Source: Bog-159 sp963843255 | GTDB lineage: Bacteria; Acidobacteriota; Terriglobia; Bryobacterales; Bryobacteraceae | Reading direction: 5' to 3' | NCBI GenBank assembly: GCA_963843255.1 | Contig: CAWJJQ010000014.1 | Coordinates: forward strand, 62,001 to 126,000 | DNA: 64,000 nucleotides | In this document: positions 59,111-64,000 of the stretch, one piece after another | How positions within the stretch are numbered: the first letter of the stretch is position 1 | Layout of the letters: every line of letters starts with the position of its first letter | Position numbers and translations under genes: made by a program | The notes under the pieces: generated by a model | The model's database searches: none | Seen by the model: only the letters and a program-made list of their open reading frames with translations | Told to the model about the DNA's origin: nothing

Positions 59111-60285
59111 GGCCGGACCTCGACGGGCGCGCCATCCGCGAGCATGGCAGACGGCGACGTGACTACCTTCTCGCCCTCGCTCAATCCCGACAGAATTTCG
59201 ATGCCCTGAGGGCCGCGCTGGCCGGCGGTTACCAGCCGGTTATGCGCGAAACCATTTTCCACAACGAATACCGATTGCAGTTGGCCGCGCTCAATCAAAG
59301 CGAGGGCGGGCAGAGTGAGCACTTTATGCGCACCCATTGGGAAGAGGGCGCGCCCGAACATGCCGGAGCGCAGATTGGGCAACGGCGGCAGATCAATTTT
59401 CACGATGTAGGACCGGGATGCCGCGTCAACGGCGGGCACGATCTCGGACGTTCGGGCGTCGAGGCGGCGATCGAGCGCGTCGAGGGCCACCTCGACAGCG
59501 CCCCCGGACTTGACGAGCGGCAGCTTAGACTCGTCCACCGACACCTCGAGCCGGTAGGCGCCGTCACGCTCGATGATGAGCAGCGGCGCACCCGGCGCGG
59601 CCAGATTTCCCGGCTCCACGGACCGGGCGGTCACTACGCCGGCGAACGGCGCGGCGATGCGCGCATAGTCGCGCATGATTTTAGCGGCACGGATCTCTTC
59701 GCCGGTCTGCGCCAGCTTGGAATCGAGCTGGCTGCGGCGCCCGCGGGCCATGTCGTACGCGGCTTGGGCCGACTTCAAACGGGCAGATGCTTCATCGAAC
59801 TCCTGATTGGAAATCGATTTTTTGGCCGCCAGCTCTTCCATCCGCTTGAAAGTGCTCTGGGCCAGGTCCAGGTTGGCCTTCGCACCGGCCATGCCGTTGT
59901 CGGCCTCAGGGAAGGCGCTGCGCACTTCGGCGGCGGACGCTTCGGCACGGCGTACGCCGGCATCCAGATCCTGGGCGTCGAGCGTGACCAGTTCCTGGCC
60001 CTCGCGGACCCGGTCTCCTACCTGCACGGCGACCTGGCGTACGTACGCCATTACCTTGCTCGAAAGAACCGTGGCCGTGCGGGCGCGGACGGTACCCGTC
60101 GTTTCGTAGGTAGCGGGCCAGTCTTCAGTGCACACAGCAGCGGTCTGCACCGTGATGGCGCGACCCGGGGTAGCCGCCCTGGGGTGCGTTGCCGCGCCGC
60201 CGCAGCCGGCCAGGGTTACCCCGGCCAACCACAGCAGCAGCGCGGCCAGGGCGTCTGGTTTGTGATTTTTGATCGCGTGCTCCAT
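59107..60285 (-). CDS. RND periplasmic adaptor (membrane-fusion protein)
   Basis: A 392-residue adaptor. N-terminal lipoprotein-like segment (LLLWLAGVTLAGCGG, lipobox LAGC), lipoyl halves RARTATVLSSKVMAYVRQVAVQVGDRVREGQELVTLD and RIAAPFAGVVTARSVEPGNLA around a coiled-coil, then barrel domains. Works between the RND pump and the TolC-like channel. ATGA overlap with the pump; TGATG contact with the TolC gene. Confidence 0.9.
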
Positions 60286-61616
60286 CAGTTCAAGACCTCC
60301 GAATCGGGCGAGAGCCGTCCCGCTGCCAGATCCAGCGTGGTGGCGGCGATGCGCTGATCATGCACCGCGGCCAAATACCGCGTGCGGCTTTCCAGCACCG
60401 CGGTTTCGTTTCGCAGCAGGTCCGTCACGTTGCTCATCCCTGCTTCGTAACGGTTCTGGATGATGCGGAGGCTTTCGTCAGCCTCGGCTACCGCCGCTTT
60501 AGCCACTTCGATGCGCTGCACGGCGGCGCGTAGTTCGGCCCAGGCGCGCCGGACCTCCAGGCGAACCGCGGAATCGACGCGCTGCTCGTCGGCATGCGCG
60601 CGGTCCAGCCAGTGGCCCGCCTCCGCGATGCGGGCCTTGTCGCCGTTCCCATTGAAGAGGTTCCAGTGCAGGCCAATCGAAGCCAGCCAGTTGGCGCCAC
60701 CCTTATTGATGAATTGCTGGCGGTCGGCTTCAAAGGCGCCGTGAAACCCGACTTGGGGAAAAAGCGCGCCTCGGGCTGCATCCGACTGTGTTTTCGCGAG
60801 GCTGGCTGCCAGATGGGAGGCGCGCGCTTCGGGACGCGCGGCGGAAGCATCCCGCTCCAGGGATGCCAGCTCCAGATCGGGCAGCTCCATCGGGTTCAGC
60901 GCGCTGGTGAGCATATGGAGGGTGTCGAGAGGAAGGCCCAGTGCGTCATTCAGGGCTGATTTCGCGACGTCGAGATCCGCCGCTCTTTGGATTCGCTGTT
61001 CGGTGACCGCGGCGAGATGAACGCGAATGGAGAGGACATCCACGTCGGTAGACATACCGGCTGCGCGCACCGATTCGGCGCGTTTCAAATCCGCCTCAGC
61101 CGAGCGCACCGCCTGCTCCGCCGTCTTTAGGCTCTCGGCCGCCAGTGCCACGCCATAGTAGGCTTTGACCACGCCCGAGATCACCTGCATTTGAGTGCGG
61201 CGCTGATCCTCGGCGGTTATCTGCCGTGACAGGTCCGCCGATTTCACGGCGTTGCGGGTCTGCCCGGCATCATAGAGAATCTGATCGACAGAGAGGACCG
61301 ATTGGAAATTGTTCAGGGAATCCGGACGATTCAGGGGGCCGATGTTGAAGTTATCCGGACCAAACTGGTGCTGGGTGAGCAGAGAGCTGAAGACGAAAAC
61401 GGGATTATCGCTGCGAGCGTAGGACTCGGAATACATCAGTTTGGGCAGCCAGCCGGCTTTGGCTTCGTCAATGCGAGCCGCGGCCGCGCGCAGGCCGGCA
61501 TTGGAGACGGCTACAGCTTTGTTCTCGCGGAGGGCCAACTGGACGGCTTGGCGCAGAGACAGCGAGTCCTGCGCCAGCAGCGGCGCGGCGAGGATCAATA
61601 GCAGAATGTTTCTCAT
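60285..61616 (-). CDS. TolC-family outer-membrane channel
   Basis: A 443-residue protein with a signal peptide (MRNILLLILAAPLLAQ) and two long TolC-type helical repeats (LSLRQAVQLALRENKAVAVSNAGLRAAAARIDEAKAGWLPKL at the first). First gene of the efflux operon. The ATG at 61616 is chosen over 61634 because it puts the signal peptide at the start. Leader region 61617-61740 has no feature I can name. Confidence 0.89.
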   Translation of the reverse strand: MRNILLLILAAPLLAQDSLSLRQAVQLALRENKAVAVSNAGLRAAAARIDEAKAGWLPKLMYSESYARSDNPVFVFSSLLTQHQFGPDNFNIGPLNRPDSLNNFQSVLSVDQILYDAGQTRNAVKSADLSRQITAEDQRRTQMQVISGVVKAYYGVALAAESLKTAEQAVRSAEADLKRAESVRAAGMSTDVDVLSIRVHLAAVTEQRIQRAADLDVAKSALNDALGLPLDTLHMLTSALNPMELPDLELASLERDASAARPEARASHLAASLAKTQSDAARGALFPQVGFHGAFEADRQQFINKGGANWLASIGLHWNLFNGNGDKARIAEAGHWLDRAHADEQRVDSAVRLEVRRAWAELRAAVQRIEVAKAAVAEADESLRIIQNRYEAGMSNVTDLLRNETAVLESRTRYLAAVHDQRIAATTLDLAAGRLSPDSEVLN

Positions 61617-61740
61617 GATTTCGGACTCAACCATCCGCTCTACATTGCAAGATGCAGATCTGGCTTACAGGTGACATTTGTAGGAATGTAGAGTGGGCAT
61701 TGCCTCGAAATTCCAGGTTTTATTGGGGAAAATAGCGCGG

Positions 61741-62845
61741 TCAGGCCCAAACTTCGCCGGCGATCTCGACAATGCGTGCCAGCTTAGCCCATTGCTCGTC
61801 GCAGGTGAGCAGATTTCCTTCTTCGGTGCTGGCGAAGCCGCACTGCGGGCTCAGGCAAAGCTGGCTGATATCCAGATAGCGGGCGGCGGCATCGATGCGA
61901 CGCTTGATTTCATCTTTGGATTCCAACTGGCCGGTTTTGGAGGTAATCAGCCCGAGGACGACGAACTTTCCTTTGGGCACAAACCGCAGGGGCTCGAATC
62001 CGCCGGCGCGTTCGCTGTCGAACTCCATGAAATAGCCGTCCACTCCAATGCCGTTGAAGAGCAGCTCCGCTACAGGTTCATAGCCGCCTTGAGCGATCCA
62101 ACTGGAGCGGAAATTGCCGCGGCACAGATGCATGGTGATGGTCATGCCGGGCGGGCGGCCGGCGATGGCGGCGTTGATCATGCGCGCGTAAGCGGCGGGC
62201 AACTGGTCGGGATCTTCTCCGCGATCGCGCACCAACTGCCTCTGTTCGGGGTCGCAAAGATAGGCGAGATTGGTTTCGTCGAGCTGCAGGTAGCGGCAGC
62301 CGGCGGCGGCGAAGGCCTGGACGGCGCGATGATAGGCTGCGCCCAGGTCGCTGTAAAACTCTTGCAGATCCGGGTAGACTTCGCGGCTGATGGCCTGGCG
62401 GCCGCCGCGGAAGTGCAGCACACTGGGCGACGGGATGGTCATCTTGGGCGTGGCGAGCGAGGCACGGTCGCGCAGGAACCGGAAGTGATCGAGCATGGGA
62501 TGGCCGCTGAATCCGACCTTGCCCACCACCCGCACGCCCTTGGCCTTCGTGGCGGTTCCTTTGAACGCGATGCCGGCCTGGGGCGTGTATGGCTCGCAGC
62601 CTTCCAGGCGTTCCAGGAAATCGAAGTGCCACATGGCGCGGCGGAACTCGCCGTCGGTGACGCTGCGCAATCCGATCTCCGCCTGGCGGGCGATGAGCAC
62701 TTCGATTTCGCGATCCTCGATGGTTTTCAATTCCTCGCTGCTAATGGCGCCGGCCTCGCGGCGGACGCGCGCCTCTTTCAATGCGGGCGTTCTGAAGCAG
62801 GCTGCCGACATGATCGGCGCGGAAAGGGGGAACGGTGCGCGGCAT
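61741..62845 (-). CDS. MetE-like cobalamin-independent methyltransferase, frameshifted near 62791
   Basis: The bulk frame (to 61741) shows a YxjG/MetE C-terminal-type enzyme of about 367 residues: QLDETNLAYLCD, MTITMHLCRGNFRSSW (zinc His/Cys), LGLITSKTGQLESKDEI and LCLSPQCGFAS (last zinc Cys). The N-terminus is in another frame: from the ATG at 62845 it reads MPRTVPPFRADHVGSLL, as in the family, then one extra base near 62791 (CTTCAGAACGCCC) shifts the frame before P-A-L-K-E-A-R. Such enzymes move a methyl group from folate or another donor to a thiol. Start is one base behind the stop of the upstream gene. Confidence 0.85.
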
Positions 62846-62846
62846 A

Positions 62847-63998
62847 TCAGGATTTTGCCATTTCTTCGGCGGCGATTTGGAAGCTGGTGTTGGCGGCGGG
62901 AACGCCCGCGTAAATGGCGAGTTGAAGCAGGGCTTCCTCCAGATCGCAAGGCTCCAGCTCGCGCTCGAGGCCGGTACGGACGTGCAGGCGGAACTCTTCC
63001 CATCGGCCCAGCGCGGCGGCGGCGGTGAGGGCCAGCAGACGGCGGGTGCGATCGTCCAGACCGGGGCGCTGCCAGATGGTGCCCCAGGCGTATTGCGTGA
63101 TCAGCTCCTGAAAGGCTCGCGTGAAGTCCGTGGCGGCGGCCGCGGCGCGATCCACATGCGCGTCGCCCAGGTTGGCGCGGCGCTTGGCCATACCGGCGGC
63201 ACGTGTGTCGGCCGCGGGCGGCAGGAGGAGTCCGGTCATCGCAGCGGTAAACGACCGCGGCCTCTCGATGTTCGAAAGATGCGCGGTGGGCAAATGCTTA
63301 ACGTGCGCGTGCTTGATCCCTTCGGCCAGCACTTCGCCGTGACCTTGCCAGGGAGTGGAAGCGTCGCGATCGCCCACGATGATCAGGACGGGCACATGTA
63401 TGGAAGGCAGCAGCGACCGCTGGTCCATGTCGCGCACGGCAGCGCAGCAACCCGCGTATCCGACCGGATCAGTGGCCATTAGGACGCGGCGGATGTTGGC
63501 GATGGCGGGCATGTTCGCCGCCAGACGGTCCGGTGTGAAAAACCGCTGCATCACGGCGTCGCTGACCGCCGGCATGCCGCCTTCGAGCACGGTGCGGCGG
63601 CGCGTGTCCATGACGGTGGGATCGGGAAATCGCGCGGAGGTGTTGGCCAGAATCAGGTGCGTAACGCGCTGGGGTGCGCGCGCCGCCAGCCACTGACCGA
63701 TCATGCCGCCGAGCGACAGGCCGCAGAAGGCAAACTGGCCGATGCCCAGCGCGTCCGCGATTCCCAGGGCATCGCCGGCCAGCGCTTCGATGGTGTACTC
63801 GCCGCCCGGCACATCAGAGGCGCCATGGCCGCGGAGATCGTAGCGGAGCACACGGAAATGGGCCTGGAGAGCGGCGGCCTGCGCATCCCACTGGGCGTGA
63901 TCGCAGCCCAGCGAGTGGGAGAAGACGAGCACCGGGCCATCATCGGGACCGTCGATGCGGTAATTGTGGCGCAAACCGCCGGCTTCTACGGTAGGCAT
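62847..63998 (-). CDS. pcaL: Fused 3-oxoadipate enol-lactonase / 4-carboxymuconolactone decarboxylase (PcaD-PcaC type)
   Basis: A 383-residue fusion. Residues 1-255 are an alpha/beta hydrolase (VFSHSLGCDHAQWD, nucleophile GLSLGGM, Asp in VGDRDASTP, His in PTAHLSN) of the PcaD kind. Residues 275-383 are a carboxymuconolactone decarboxylase domain (QELITQYAWGTIWQRPGLDDRTRRLLALTAAAALGRWEEFRLHV). The fusion is known as PcaL in the beta-ketoadipate pathway. ATG start at 63998, two bases from the window edge; upstream context is not visible. Operon partner is the MetE-like gene. Confidence 0.87.
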   Translation of the reverse strand: MPTVEAGGLRHNYRIDGPDDGPVLVFSHSLGCDHAQWDAQAAALQAHFRVLRYDLRGHGASDVPGGEYTIEALAGDALGIADALGIGQFAFCGLSLGGMIGQWLAARAPQRVTHLILANTSARFPDPTVMDTRRRTVLEGGMPAVSDAVMQRFFTPDRLAANMPAIANIRRVLMATDPVGYAGCCAAVRDMDQRSLLPSIHVPVLIIVGDRDASTPWQGHGEVLAEGIKHAHVKHLPTAHLSNIERPRSFTAAMTGLLLPPAADTRAAGMAKRRANLGDAHVDRAAAAATDFTRAFQELITQYAWGTIWQRPGLDDRTRRLLALTAAAALGRWEEFRLHVRTGLERELEPCDLEEALLQLAIYAGVPAANTSFQIAAEEMAKS

Positions 63999-64000
63999 TT

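Overview
The window looks like a chromosomal segment from a GC-rich Acidobacteriota bacterium, most likely of the Solibacter/Bryobacter type. The pointers are an ADOP-family orphan ABC permease coupled to a PadR regulator, a TonB-dependent receptor with a carboxypeptidase-regulatory N-terminus, several carboxypeptidase-regulatory-like secreted proteins, a PEP-CTERM protein, an S46 peptidase and a DUF1080 protein. This placement is inference from gene families. No rRNA, tRNA, CRISPR array, insertion sequence or prophage was seen.

Left part (0-12 kb): a TPR protein, probably cut by the window edge; a hemerythrin-like protein divergent from a small PCP_red-like protein; then a minus-strand operon that matches the copper 'bufferin' RiPP type. 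It holds a Cys-rich secreted precursor (bufA), a DUF692/MNIO enzyme (bufB), a DUF2063 partner (bufC) and a DoxX membrane protein (bufD), followed 18 bp later by a beta-lactamase-fold hydrolase. A terminator-like hairpin sits between precursor and enzyme genes. Next come an HExxH protein and a methyltransferase that share a 7-bp tandem repeat at their 3' ends, a frameshifted S46 peptidase, a three-gene unit (unknown protein, DUF5678, retropepsin-like) and mtaB.

Middle part (12-34 kb): a MacA-like adaptor with two permease genes broken by about a dozen single-base indels; a vapBC-like pair; an APC amino acid permease divergent from an M1 aminopeptidase; a DUF899 remnant; two secreted GerW/YtfJ-like proteins; an ankyrin protein; a methyltransferase; an argD-like aminotransferase with a DUF1080 protein; an alpha/beta hydrolase; and an operon that forms a complete branched-chain amino acid oxidation route: ilvE-type aminotransferase, 2-oxoacid:ferredoxin oxidoreductase (alpha, fused beta-gamma, ferredoxin) and acyl-CoA transferase/hydrolase. 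Behind it lies a toxin-antitoxin pair whose toxin is decayed.

Right part (34-64 kb): a CPBP protease; a secreted protein; a MerR-HTH/TPR fusion; two carboxypeptidase-regulatory-like proteins; a DUF2760-Hsp70-Hsp70 operon; a PEP-CTERM protein; PadR-ADOP with a palindromic, apparently leaderless promoter; a frameshifted TonB-dependent receptor; a GH27 alpha-galactosidase; DUF3300-DUF2950; a TolC-MFP-RND-DUF2892 efflux operon; and a MetE-like methyltransferase behind a PcaD-PcaC fusion.

Single-base indels interrupt otherwise well-conserved genes at several places and cluster strongly at 14.05-15.6 kb. Local assembly error is as likely an explanation as real pseudogenisation. Most strand-opposite ORFs in this GC-rich DNA are shadows and were not annotated.
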